From assembly GCA_946530355.1 (NCBI GenBank), contig CAMNAB010000046.1, positions 1 to 21,697 of the forward strand: DNA of 21,697 nucleotides, read 5' to 3'. A program made the translations under genes and the position numbers. The stretch comes from Firm-04 sp003446315 (lineage in GTDB: Bacteria; Bacillota; Clostridia; Oscillospirales; Ruminococcaceae). How positions within the stretch are numbered: the stretch's first letter is position 1; each line of letters begins with the position of its first letter. Under the pieces are notes generated by a model. That model was not told where the DNA came from. It did no database searches and was given only the letters and a program-made list of their open reading frames with translations. Below, in pieces: positions 6,949 through 15,049 of the stretch.

Positions 6949-7884
6949 TTACCACGCAAATTCTGTTGTTTCTGTAGTGCTTGTGGTGGTCGTATCATCG
7001 TCATTCGGTCGTGTTGTCATTGTTGTCTCAGAAGCATTGTCATCCTGTTCGTCATCATCCTGATTGTCATGATCGTCACCGGTATTCTGCGTTGTGCTGC
7101 GGATGGCATCTTCCGGAATGACGGAAATCTGGTTATTTTTGACCATCGTCAGGCGATATTTTTTCCGCGGATTGATCTGTTCGATCGTTTTGGCAGCGAG
7201 TCTGAGTTTATAAACAGCATCGCCGGCGCTTCCCATGTGGAAAACAACATTTTCACCAAATTGCACGAGAATATCGCTCTGATCGGTCATATCAATAGAT
7301 TTAATTTGTTCATTATTGCATTCCGCGACAGCCGAAGTCAGGGTTTTGAGAACATTATCCCGCTTCTCATCTTCGGACTTGAGCACCATGCCGATGGTAC
7401 CCTGTGCAGGGTTATAGCCGGTGACAACAATCAGCCCTTCTCTCGGCGCTTCCTTGAGTTCTTCAAGCACACGGTTGGAACGGCTGACGAGCAGATAGCC
7501 GTAGCTCTGGGAGATATTGGCGATCGGCTCCGCTTTTTTGACGGTGATCTGCACGGTGGAAGGAAAGACGCGCTCAACGGTTACATCTTCTGCATAAACC
7601 ACGTTGGCACGCACTTTTTCTGCTGCAATCGCAGGATCAATCCGCACAAGATTATCGCCCTTTTTGATGCCGCTGAGTGCAATGATCTCCTCATTCGGCG
7701 TATCGGTTTCGTTGATGACGCTGATCTCGCTGATATTGAAAAACAGGGTCATGGAGAGGGCAATGCCGATACCGGCGACAAGCACCAGCACAAGGGTAAT
7801 ATAGGCAGTATGTTTTCTGGTGCGTCTGCGGCTCCGTTTCGGGGTTTGTTTTCGCTTCACGCTTGTTTTCACAACGTCCCGCAA
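6949..7884 (-). CDS. ftsQ: Cell division protein FtsQ/DivIB (POTRA domain)
   Basis: A 311-residue bitopic membrane protein of the FtsQ/DivIB family, part of the FtsQ-FtsL-FtsB core that activates septal FtsW and PBP. A basic cytoplasmic tail (1-25) is followed by one membrane helix (26-49) and an extracellular POTRA domain (about 50-118, ISVINETDTPNEEIIALSGI). After that comes the DivIB beta domain. The last 49 residues are a low-complexity Asp/Thr-rich tail ending in TTTTSTTETTEFAW. The start is TTG at 7884: a stop codon lies two codons upstream in frame, and GAGAGGAG lies about 11 nt ahead. Internal GTG codons are possible but lie farther from the ribosome site. The gap to murA holds DnaA-box-like repeats. 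Confidence 0.85.
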   Translation of the reverse strand: MRDVVKTSVKRKQTPKRSRRRTRKHTAYITLVLVLVAGIGIALSMTLFFNISEISVINETDTPNEEIIALSGIKKGDNLVRIDPAIAAEKVRANVVYAEDVTVERVFPSTVQITVKKAEPIANISQSYGYLLVSRSNRVLEELKEAPREGLIVVTGYNPAQGTIGMVLKSEDEKRDNVLKTLTSAVAECNNEQIKSIDMTDQSDILVQFGENVVFHMGSAGDAVYKLRLAAKTIEQINPRKKYRLTMVKNNQISVIPEDAIRSTTQNTGDDHDNQDDDEQDDNASETTMTTRPNDDDTTTTSTTETTEFAW

Positions 7885-7911
7885 ATGTGGTCACACTCCT
7901 CTCATTTTATG

Positions 7912-7940
7912 ATTATATTGCTTTACCGGATTGTGGAAAA
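7912..7940 (-). promoter_or_regulatory. Weak candidate ftsQ promoter overlapped by a DnaA-like box
   Basis: A perfect TATAAT (minus strand, 7912-7917) lies close ahead of the ftsQ ribosome site. There is no good -35 box: the expected place holds TTTTCC, which is part of TTTTCCACA (7932-7940), a DnaA-box consensus match. Both assignments are tentative, and the leader would be only about 20 nt. Confidence 0.35.
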
Positions 7941-7973
7941 TCTGTTGCATGATGCCGCAGGGTTTTCCCACAA

Positions 7974-8077
7974 TTTCCACATAGTTTTCAACACTCATAT
8001 GTCGTATTTACGCTGAATCCGGCATCTTTCCCCTTTGGATTCAACAGTTTTGCACTCTTTCCACAGAGTTTTCAACA
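7974..8077. repeat. Pair of 20-bp direct repeats (DnaA-like box plus TTTTCAACA)
   Basis: TTTCCACATAGTTTTCAACA at 7974-7993 and TTTCCACAGAGTTTTCAACA at 8058-8077 differ at two positions and are 84 bp apart. The second overlaps the murA stop codon. A related copy, 2 bp shorter in the middle, lies at 3271-3287. Confidence 0.8.
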
Positions 8078-9379
8078 ATCTACACGCCCATCATACGGTT
8101 TTTTACGCTCTGACGAAGAAAACAGCATTCTTTCGGTACGGCATCCGAGCATGTTGAAAGTTTCTGCAAAATGCTCATAGCCGCGGTCAATATGATGCAA
8201 TCCGTGCAAAACGGTCACGCCGTCGGCACCGGCAGCAGCAACCGCGAGCGCTGCACCGCCGCGCAGATCCATTGCTTCAACGGCAGCGCCGTGCAGTTTA
8301 TGTACCCCGTTGATGACAGCGGTTCTGCCGGACACACGGATATCTGCGCCCATTCTGAGCAATTCCCCGACATGTTTATAGCGGCATTCGAAGATGGTTT
8401 CCTCCATGACACTGGTACCGGAAGCGGCAGCGAGTGCGGCACACAGGAGCGCCTGCGCATCGGTCGGAAAACCGGGATACGGCATGGTGCGGATATAGCG
8501 CACGCTGCGGAGCGCACCGGAGCGATCGAGGAAGATGCGATCGCCGCAGATCCCGATGCTGCATCCGGCTGCATCGAGCACATCCAGACAGCTTTCGAGG
8601 TGCTGCGGGATGACACCGCGCACGCAAATGGTACCGCCTGCGGCAGCACCGGCACAAAGAAAGGTCATGGCAGCAATGCGATCGGGCATCACGCGGAATG
8701 CAGAGCCGTTTGGCAGATTTCCGCCCTGAATGATGACCGTACTGCTGCCCGCGCCGGATATTTTCGCACCGCCGTTTTGCAAAAACGCCGCAAGATCGAC
8801 GATTTCGGGTTCACGGGCGGCATTGGAAAGAACGGTTTCGCCATCCGCGCAAACGGCAGCCATGATGACATTTTCTGTCACCCCGACCGACGGAAACGGC
8901 AAATGGATATGGGTACCGATGAGCCGGTCGGCGCTGCAAAAGATCTTGCCGTCAGCCTCCCGGATGCGCACGCCGAGCCTTCGCATGGCATCGAGATGCA
9001 GGTCAATGGGTCTGGGGCCGAGCTCACACCCGCCGGGCATCGTCAGAATACACTTCCCGCACCGACCGAGCACAGGGCCGAGAAACATGATCGACGAGCG
9101 CATCGCCCGCATATCGGCATCGGGGATCTCGCAGCAATCGGAGCAGGATTGCGAAACCGTCACCGTATTGGCAGAAACGCTGCATCTGCATCCGAGTTTA
9201 TTCAGGATACGGCTTGCAGCAAAAACGTCGGTCAATTCGGGCACATTGGAAAGAACGGTTTCGCCGGAGCAAAGCAAAGCAGCAGCCATCAGCGGGAGTG
9301 CACTGTTTTTGGCACCCTGAACGGTCAATTCGCCGTGCAGCGGGCTGCCGCCGTAGATTTTTAAGATTTCCTCTGTCAT
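8072..9379 (-). CDS. murA: UDP-N-acetylglucosamine 1-carboxyvinyltransferase MurA
   Basis: A 435-residue cytoplasmic enzyme that transfers enolpyruvate from PEP to UDP-GlcNAc, the committed step of peptidoglycan synthesis. The UDP-GlcNAc contact pair Lys24-Asn25 is in VQGAKNSALPLMAAALL. The catalytic cysteine is Cys118 in MPGGCELGPRPIDLHL, the residue fosfomycin alkylates, so the enzyme is predicted to be fosfomycin-sensitive. The C-terminal Arg in MDLRGGAALAVAAAG is present. The start has GAGGTGAT 5-6 nt upstream. It is unusually Cys-rich, including SCSDCCE near residues 78-84. The last codons fall inside a DnaA-like repeat, and the reading frame ends naturally. Firmicutes often carry two murA copies; which one this is cannot be told. 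Confidence 0.97.
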   Translation of the reverse strand: MTEEILKIYGGSPLHGELTVQGAKNSALPLMAAALLCSGETVLSNVPELTDVFAASRILNKLGCRCSVSANTVTVSQSCSDCCEIPDADMRAMRSSIMFLGPVLGRCGKCILTMPGGCELGPRPIDLHLDAMRRLGVRIREADGKIFCSADRLIGTHIHLPFPSVGVTENVIMAAVCADGETVLSNAAREPEIVDLAAFLQNGGAKISGAGSSTVIIQGGNLPNGSAFRVMPDRIAAMTFLCAGAAAGGTICVRGVIPQHLESCLDVLDAAGCSIGICGDRIFLDRSGALRSVRYIRTMPYPGFPTDAQALLCAALAAASGTSVMEETIFECRYKHVGELLRMGADIRVSGRTAVINGVHKLHGAAVEAMDLRGGAALAVAAAGADGVTVLHGLHHIDRGYEHFAETFNMLGCRTERMLFSSSERKKPYDGRVDC

Positions 9380-9479
9380 GATGCATCACCTCACACAAAT
9401 CAGCAATCAGCCGTTTGTCATTAGCGTATGCAAAAAACAGAAATTGGTTCATGGTCAGTTGCCTGGGCATCCGATCGCA

Positions 9480-10592
9480 TCAAACGATTTTCCGGATGAC
9501 ATCCCATATCTGCTGATCGGTATTTTTTGCAAAGAGTGCACCTGCACGCTGACCCATTGCAATGCGTTTTTCGGGATGCTGTGCAAGTTCCTGCAAATGT
9601 TTTTTGAGCAGATCGAGCGTCAGGTCTTTTTGTTCAATGACGATCGCACCGCCTGCTTTTCCGAGCACCATCGCATTATGATACTGATGATTTTCGGCAG
9701 CATACGGATATGGAATGAGGATGGAAGCTCTGCCGACGGCTTCGAGTTCGCAGAGTGTCGAAGCACCGGCACGGCTGATAACGAGATCGGCAGCGGCGAG
9801 ACAAACATCCATATCGTGGATATATTCGGAGACACGCAGCCGTTTATGGTCTGCAATCCCGCGGGACTGCAATTCCTGCGGGAACGAATCTCTGCCGTGC
9901 TGACCGTAAGCATGAATCTGATTGATCTTCAAATCCGAAGCGAGATGCCACTGCATGAGATCGGGCATAAGGTCATTGAGACATTTTGCGCCCTGACTGC
10001 CGCCGAAGCTCAGAACGGTCATGCCGTCTTCAAAGCCGAGCTTTTGTTTTGCCTGTTCCCGCGTACATTTTGTGAGATTGCTTCTGACGGGCAAGCCGGT
10101 CACGAATGTTTTTGCATTTGCGGGAAAATATTGTTTTGCGGCATCAAATGTGAGCATAACGGCGTTTGCTTTTTTGGCAAGCAGTTTATTGGTCACACCG
10201 GGAAACGCATTTTGTTCATGGATCGCAGTCGGGACTTTGAGCTGCTGTGCCGCCCGAATGACGGGCCCGGAAGCATAGCCGCCCGTACCGATTGCGAGAT
10301 CGGGCTGAAACGCCTTCACGATTCTGCGGGCATGTCCGCCGGAAGTCATGAGATAGCGCACGGCTTTTGCATTCCGCACAATATTTTCGGGTGTCAGACT
10401 GCGCTGAAAGCCGGCTGACTGGACAAATTCCATCCGATAGCCGGCAGCAGGAACAAGGGTCGCTTCCATTCCGTCGGGTGTTCCGACGAACAAAAATTCC
10501 GTATCAGGTTGATTTTTTGCGATAATACCGGCAATTGCGAGCGCCGGATTGATATGACCGCCGGTACCGCCGCACGCCATCAAAACTTTCAT
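9480..10592 (-). CDS. murG: Lipid II synthase glycosyltransferase MurG
   Basis: A 370-residue GT-B fold enzyme on the inner face of the membrane. It adds GlcNAc from UDP-GlcNAc to lipid I to make lipid II. The N-terminal glycine-rich loop is MACGGTGGHINPALAIA. GTGGYASGPV, IHEQNAFPGVTNKLLA, FGGSQGAKCLND and the donor-site segment ISRAGASTLCELEAVG with IPYPYAAENHQYHNA all match MurG. ATG 10592 has AAAGGAGT 6 nt upstream and gives the correct family start; the longer frame to 10718 is a shadow of the Nudix gene. It overlaps the Nudix stop by ATGA, so the two are coupled. The 100-nt gap to murA holds nothing I can name. Confidence 0.96.
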   Translation of the reverse strand: MKVLMACGGTGGHINPALAIAGIIAKNQPDTEFLFVGTPDGMEATLVPAAGYRMEFVQSAGFQRSLTPENIVRNAKAVRYLMTSGGHARRIVKAFQPDLAIGTGGYASGPVIRAAQQLKVPTAIHEQNAFPGVTNKLLAKKANAVMLTFDAAKQYFPANAKTFVTGLPVRSNLTKCTREQAKQKLGFEDGMTVLSFGGSQGAKCLNDLMPDLMQWHLASDLKINQIHAYGQHGRDSFPQELQSRGIADHKRLRVSEYIHDMDVCLAAADLVISRAGASTLCELEAVGRASILIPYPYAAENHQYHNAMVLGKAGGAIVIEQKDLTLDLLKKHLQELAQHPEKRIAMGQRAGALFAKNTDQQIWDVIRKIV

Positions 10593-11113
10593 TGCATACT
10601 CCTTTGCATTTTGCTTTCTGAGAAGATATCCGGATAATGCCGCATGAGCAGCGGAATATGGTGAGACACCGCCTGATCCTGCTGATAGATCGCAAGATAT
10701 TCTGCGGGATAGACCCATTTTGCAGCATCGGTTTCTCCTTTTTGGAGAGATACCGCGGTAATATCAGATTGCAGATCGAGCAGGAAGAAGTTGTGGACAA
10801 AGTATTTCCGCATCTCCGTACCGCACGGCACGAGATCGGCTGTCTGTGCGGAGATGCCGGTTTCCTCACGCAATTCCCGGACAGCGCCTTCACAGGGCGA
10901 CTCCCCTGCCTGCACGCATCCGCCGGTAATTTCCCAGCGTCCGGCATATTTTTTCTCCGGTGCGCGGCGGGTTATGAGGATCTTCCCGTCCGGTCTGCGG
11001 GTGAGGATGCTGACGAGCATGATATAGCATCCGTCCGGTATAGGTTCCCCGCGCACGATACGCTGACCGGTTTTCTGCTGATCGGCATAATAGAGATCGA
11101 GATATTCTGGCAT
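10589..11113 (-). CDS. Nudix hydrolase inserted between ftsW and murG
   Basis: A 174-residue Nudix hydrolase with a complete Nudix box, GCVQAGESPCEGAVRELREETGI (Gx5Ex7REUxEExGU), near residues 65-87. The N-terminal half (PEYLDLYYADQQKTGQ, RGEPIPDGCYIM, WEITGG) is like the isopentenyl-diphosphate-isomerase-like Nudix group. The substrate is unknown; such enzymes cleave a nucleoside diphosphate linked to another group. ATG 11113 follows AGGAG by 5 nt; GTG 11119 is in frame but too close to that site. It is 16 nt after ftsW and overlaps murG by 4 bp, so it is embedded in the cluster. A role in recycling UDP-sugar or polyprenyl products is only a guess. Confidence 0.88.
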   Translation of the reverse strand: MPEYLDLYYADQQKTGQRIVRGEPIPDGCYIMLVSILTRRPDGKILITRRAPEKKYAGRWEITGGCVQAGESPCEGAVRELREETGISAQTADLVPCGTEMRKYFVHNFFLLDLQSDITAVSLQKGETDAAKWVYPAEYLAIYQQDQAVSHHIPLLMRHYPDIFSESKMQRSMQ

Positions 11114-11129
11114 TTTCACTCCTATGTGT

Positions 11130-12344
11130 TCAGTCGAGTCTTGCCTGTCTGGAAATATTGAGCAGAACGCCCATTTCGGCGAGCTGCATCATCAAAGCGG
11201 TACCGCCGTAAGAGAAGAACGGCAGGGAGATACCGGTGTTCGGGATGGCATTGCTGACAACAGCGATATTGAGCAGCGCCTGCAAACCGATATGCATCGT
11301 CAGACCGACCGCAACAAGCATCCCGAATTTATCTTTTGCTTTTGCAGCGATATAGAAGCCTCTGAAAATGAGGAGACAAAAGAGCAAAATGACGGTCACA
11401 GCACCGACGAATCCGAATTCTTCGCAGAGGATTGCGAAGACGAAGTCGTTTTGTGCTTCCGGGAGATACTGATATTTCTGACGGGATGCGCCGAGTCCGA
11501 GCCCGAACATTCCGCCGGAACCGATTGCAATGAGGGACTGACAGGTCTGCCATGTTTCGTCCTGCATATATTCCTCGTTAAAGGGATCGAGCCACGAGAG
11601 GATCCGGTTCTGGAAATAGCCGATGCCTCTGCGGTACATGAGGAACAAAACGACTGCGGTCAGACCGAGCACACCGATGCCGATGAGGATCCCGAAATGT
11701 GCAGGTCTTGCGCCGCCGACGAAAATGAGGGTCAAAGCGAGTGTTGCAATGATGAGCGTACCGGAAAGGTGCGGTTCCGCCATCATCAGTCCGGCGACAG
11801 CACCGAGCATCATCAAATAGGGCAAAACGCCGTATTTGAATGATTTCATACGATGTTCATTCCGGACAATAAGCATCGAGAAGAACAGGACAATCGCAAT
11901 TTTCATGAGTTCGGAAGGCTGGAAGGTAATGCCGCCGCTTCCGCTGCCGATCTGGATCCATCTGGTCGCGCCGTTGACGGTTTTGCCGATGCCGGGAATG
12001 AGCACAGCGATCAGCAGAAGGGCAGCGATTCCGAATGCAGTACCGGAGACCCAGAGTTTTTCAAAGATATGGTAATTGACGATACTGAGGATGCCCATTG
12101 CGGCAAGACCGGCGCAGGCAAACACGAGCTGTCTGACGGCATAAAACGTACCGCTTTGCCCGTCCTCGATGGCTGCCGGATAGGAAGCCGAAAACATCAT
12201 CAGCAAACCGATGACGAGCAGTGCAATGACCGTACCGAGCAGCACACCGTCGAGATCGTTGTCAATGAGTCGTTTGCCGCGGCCGGCAGGTCTGACTCTG
12301 GTTTTGCTGCGGTTCGTATTTGATTTTGCTGTAGAAGCTGCCAT
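11130..12344 (-). CDS. ftsW: SEDS family peptidoglycan polymerase FtsW/SpoVE
   Basis: A 404-residue multi-pass membrane protein. SEDS proteins polymerise lipid II glycan strands together with a class B PBP. About ten hydrophobic helices can be seen after a basic cytoplasmic tail of about 30 residues. Key segments are FQPSELMKIA at 141-150, EPHLSGT at 190-196, YLPEAQNDFVF with the catalytic Asp300, and IPNTGISLPFFSYGGTALM near the C-terminus. The start has GGAG about 10 nt upstream; a nearer ATG at 12351 is out of frame. The position after mraY and in the same cluster as the PBP gene argues for septal FtsW or sporulation SpoVE rather than RodA. Which of the two cannot be settled here. Confidence 0.94.
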   Translation of the reverse strand: MAASTAKSNTNRSKTRVRPAGRGKRLIDNDLDGVLLGTVIALLVIGLLMMFSASYPAAIEDGQSGTFYAVRQLVFACAGLAAMGILSIVNYHIFEKLWVSGTAFGIAALLLIAVLIPGIGKTVNGATRWIQIGSGSGGITFQPSELMKIAIVLFFSMLIVRNEHRMKSFKYGVLPYLMMLGAVAGLMMAEPHLSGTLIIATLALTLIFVGGARPAHFGILIGIGVLGLTAVVLFLMYRRGIGYFQNRILSWLDPFNEEYMQDETWQTCQSLIAIGSGGMFGLGLGASRQKYQYLPEAQNDFVFAILCEEFGFVGAVTVILLFCLLIFRGFYIAAKAKDKFGMLVAVGLTMHIGLQALLNIAVVSNAIPNTGISLPFFSYGGTALMMQLAEMGVLLNISRQARLD

Positions 12345-12380
12345 GATCCATACGCTCCGTTCTGCTGTGATAAAGTGGCA

Positions 12381-13406
12381 TCAGAGCTGCAAGAGGATCG
12401 CAAGCACACCGAACGCCAGTCCGACGATCGAGAAAACGGTCACGATCTTGTATTCGCTCCATTTACACAGCTCAAAATGATGGTGAATCGGGGACATTTT
12501 GAAGATTCTTCTTCCTTCCCCGTATTTTTTTCTGGTATACTTGAAGTACAGTGTCTGAATGAGCACGCTGAGTGCTTCCGCGACATAAACGACACCGACA
12601 ATGACGAGCAGCAGATGCATTCTGCAAGCAACGCCGAGAGCAGTAAAGGCACCGCCGAGATACATCGAACCGGTATCGCCCATAAAGCATTTTGCCGGGT
12701 GCAGATTCCACACGAGGAAGCCGATGCATCCGCCTGCAACGGTAATTGCATAGAGGGAAAGCTCAAGCTGATCGCCTGCCGCGCAGAGGATGGTCAGCAC
12801 GAGCATGGAAACAACGGTCACAGAACCGCAAAGCCCGTCGATGCCGTCCGTGAGATTAACCGCATTTATCATATAAAGCATAAAGAGGATCATGACGGGA
12901 TAATAGAAGATGCCGAAATTGAGTTTGACAAAGAGCAGATCAATTGTGGTATCATGATCGCCCAGTGCATACATTATTGCCAGAAAGCCGGAACAAAATA
13001 CCAATTGAAACAGAATTTTCTGTTTTGGACTCAAACCGAGATTCTGTTTTTTGACGGCTTTGATGTAATCATCGGTAAAGCCGCAGGCACCGGAATAGAG
13101 CAGAGAGAACAGGACAACGGTCAGAAGCCGGAGCGCCTGTGTACCGGTCTGCGGATCGGTGACATCCACGCCGCCGATGACGCGCCAGACGGTATAGCCG
13201 AGTGCCGTTGCAGCAATGCTGCCGATGATAAAGAGGAAGCCGCCCATGATCGGCGTACCCTGTTTGGATTTATGCCATGCAGGGCCTTCTTCCAGGATGG
13301 TCTGCCCGAAATGGATCCGGCGCAGAAAGGGAATGAGCACGAAGCCGCCGACGGCAGCGATCACGGCAGCGGTTACTGCCGCGCAAAGAGTCAACCAAAT
13401 TGGCAT
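12381..13406 (-). CDS. mraY: Phospho-MurNAc-pentapeptide transferase MraY
   Basis: A 341-residue integral membrane enzyme that joins UDP-MurNAc-pentapeptide to undecaprenyl phosphate, making lipid I. About ten membrane helices are seen. The catalytic Asp pair is in GFTDDYIK (Asp112-Asp113). NAVNLTDGIDG (181-191) and the MSPIHHHFE motif near residue 305 are intact, as are GTPIMGG and FMGDTGS. The start has GGAGGA 5 nt upstream. It lies 36 nt from ftsW. murF, which often sits between murE and mraY, is absent; the 103-nt gap holds only an inverted repeat. Confidence 0.97.
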   Translation of the reverse strand: MPIWLTLCAAVTAAVIAAVGGFVLIPFLRRIHFGQTILEEGPAWHKSKQGTPIMGGFLFIIGSIAATALGYTVWRVIGGVDVTDPQTGTQALRLLTVVLFSLLYSGACGFTDDYIKAVKKQNLGLSPKQKILFQLVFCSGFLAIMYALGDHDTTIDLLFVKLNFGIFYYPVMILFMLYMINAVNLTDGIDGLCGSVTVVSMLVLTILCAAGDQLELSLYAITVAGGCIGFLVWNLHPAKCFMGDTGSMYLGGAFTALGVACRMHLLLVIVGVVYVAEALSVLIQTLYFKYTRKKYGEGRRIFKMSPIHHHFELCKWSEYKIVTVFSIVGLAFGVLAILLQL

Positions 13407-13469
13407 AATGTCCTCCAGAAAAACCGCTTATCACGCGGGAATATAAACGATTGCGAACGGGTTCCTGCA

Positions 13470-13499
13470 AAGGCTGCATATGATCTTTCAGGCAGCCTT
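13470..13499. repeat. Inverted repeat between murE and mraY
   Basis: AAGGCTGC and GCAGCCTT form a perfect 8-bp inverted repeat with a 14-nt spacer. No T run follows on the minus strand, so it is not a standard terminator. It may be an RNA-processing or stability hairpin. Confidence 0.5.
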
Positions 13500-13509
13500 C
13501 CGGATCCGG

Positions 13510-14967
13510 TCAGTTTTTTTCGGTAAAGATTCGTTTTGCGGCATCCGCGACAAGTTCACGCTCATCCATATGGAGATGCACGCCGCCTGCAATGATCTGA
13601 TAATCCTCATGTCCTTTGCCGGCAAGCAGAATGACATCGCCGGTTTTCGCCTGTTTCATGGCGAGATAGATGGCTTCTGCGCGGTCGGGTTCTGTCTGAT
13701 AGGGTGTATCGGAACCTTCCAGACCGCCTAAGATATCCTGAATAATGCACATGGGATCCTCATCTCTGGGATTATCGGAAGTGACCATGATAAAGTCTGC
13801 GATTTTGGCAGCAGCCTGCGCCATTTTCGGACGTTTCGCCGCATCCCGGTTACCGCCGCAGCCGAACACGGCAATGAGTCTGCCGACGGTGCATGCGCGG
13901 AGACTTGCGAGCACTTTTTCGAGTGCATCGGGGGTATGGGCGTAGTCACAGATGACGGTAAAATCGAGTGCAGTCGGGATGACCTCACATCTGCCGCGCA
14001 CGCCGGGATAATCGAGGAGCAGCGTCCGGATATCGGCATCCGGAATACCGAGTTTCTGCCCGACAGTCATTGCAGCAACGGCATTGCTGACATTAAACAT
14101 ACCGGTCATACGCATCTGAACGGGAACGGCATCACCGCCGGACAGCAGGGTAAACGTGGTACCTTCCGTGCTCAGCGTGACCTTTTCCGCCATGATATCG
14201 AATGCATCTGCGGGATCCTGCCGGATACCGTAGGTCATTTTCTCACAGGAGATCTCACGGAACAGGCGTTTGCCGTAGGGATCATTCCCGTTGACGAGTG
14301 CAAAATCGCAGATATCGAACAGCATGCGTTTTGCGAGATAATAGTTTTCCATTGTGCCGTGGACATCGAGGTGATCCTGTGTCAGATTGGTAAAAACAGC
14401 GATATTGAAATGAGTCGGGCCAATGCGGTGCTGTTCCAGACCGAAGGAAGAAACTTCCATCACAACGGTATCGACCTGCGCATCCGCCATTTTTGCAAGG
14501 AGTGCGAAGTAGGCATCGGTCAGCGGCGTGGTATTGGGAGAAGGAAGGATCTCATCCCCGATCTCATACTGCACCGTACCGATCAACCCGACTTTCTGAC
14601 CGGCTTTCCGGAGCATTTCCTTAATCAGCGTAGCCGTTGTTGTTTTCCCGTTTGTACCGGTCACGCCGACAAAGCGCATCTTCCGTTCGGGATGCCCGTA
14701 CCACGCAGCGCAGAGATCGCCGTATGCTTTTCTGGTATCGGGCACGATGATCTGCCGGTCGCCAAGACCGAGATCCCGTTCCGCGATGACAAGGACAGCG
14801 CCGTTTTTAAGCATAGTATCCGCAGCAGAATGCCCGTCAAAATTCGCACCCTGAATACAAACAAAGACCATTCCGGGCACAAGTTTTCTGGTATTATCGG
14901 TCACGCCGGTGATTTCGGTATCCGGCAGCGCCGTCTGCAAAGATTCGAGCAAAGAATAGAGTTTCAT
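13510..14967 (-). CDS. murE: UDP-MurNAc-tripeptide synthetase MurE (meso-DAP type)
   Basis: A 485-residue cytoplasmic ATP-dependent ligase that adds the third residue to UDP-MurNAc-L-Ala-D-Glu. The ATP loop GTNGKTT is at 104-110. TNLTQDHLDVHG and YYLAKR (carbamylated Lys region) are present. SDNPR (DNPR at 398-401) is the motif known for meso-diaminopimelate specificity, so the wall is predicted to be DAP type, not Lys type. LLAGKGHEDYQI is typical of the C-terminal domain. The usual EVSSHAL motif reads EVSSFGL here (171-177). The start has AGGAG 7-8 nt upstream. It follows the PBP gene by 82 nt, which includes a GC-rich hairpin CGCCGG/CCGGCG. Confidence 0.97.
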   Translation of the reverse strand: MKLYSLLESLQTALPDTEITGVTDNTRKLVPGMVFVCIQGANFDGHSAADTMLKNGAVLVIAERDLGLGDRQIIVPDTRKAYGDLCAAWYGHPERKMRFVGVTGTNGKTTTATLIKEMLRKAGQKVGLIGTVQYEIGDEILPSPNTTPLTDAYFALLAKMADAQVDTVVMEVSSFGLEQHRIGPTHFNIAVFTNLTQDHLDVHGTMENYYLAKRMLFDICDFALVNGNDPYGKRLFREISCEKMTYGIRQDPADAFDIMAEKVTLSTEGTTFTLLSGGDAVPVQMRMTGMFNVSNAVAAMTVGQKLGIPDADIRTLLLDYPGVRGRCEVIPTALDFTVICDYAHTPDALEKVLASLRACTVGRLIAVFGCGGNRDAAKRPKMAQAAAKIADFIMVTSDNPRDEDPMCIIQDILGGLEGSDTPYQTEPDRAEAIYLAMKQAKTGDVILLAGKGHEDYQIIAGGVHLHMDERELVADAAKRIFTEKN

Positions 14968-15049
14968 GGTAATCTCCTAAAAGCATGATCTTCCGCCGGG
15001 ACGCAGCACCGGCGAAACAGAAAGAATGATAAAGCAGATGTGCGGCAGA

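Noticed and set aside
13420..13440. CCGC/GCGG with TTTTT ahead of mraY as a terminator.
   Set aside because: The stem is only 4 bp and the T run merges with the ribosome site; too weak to call.
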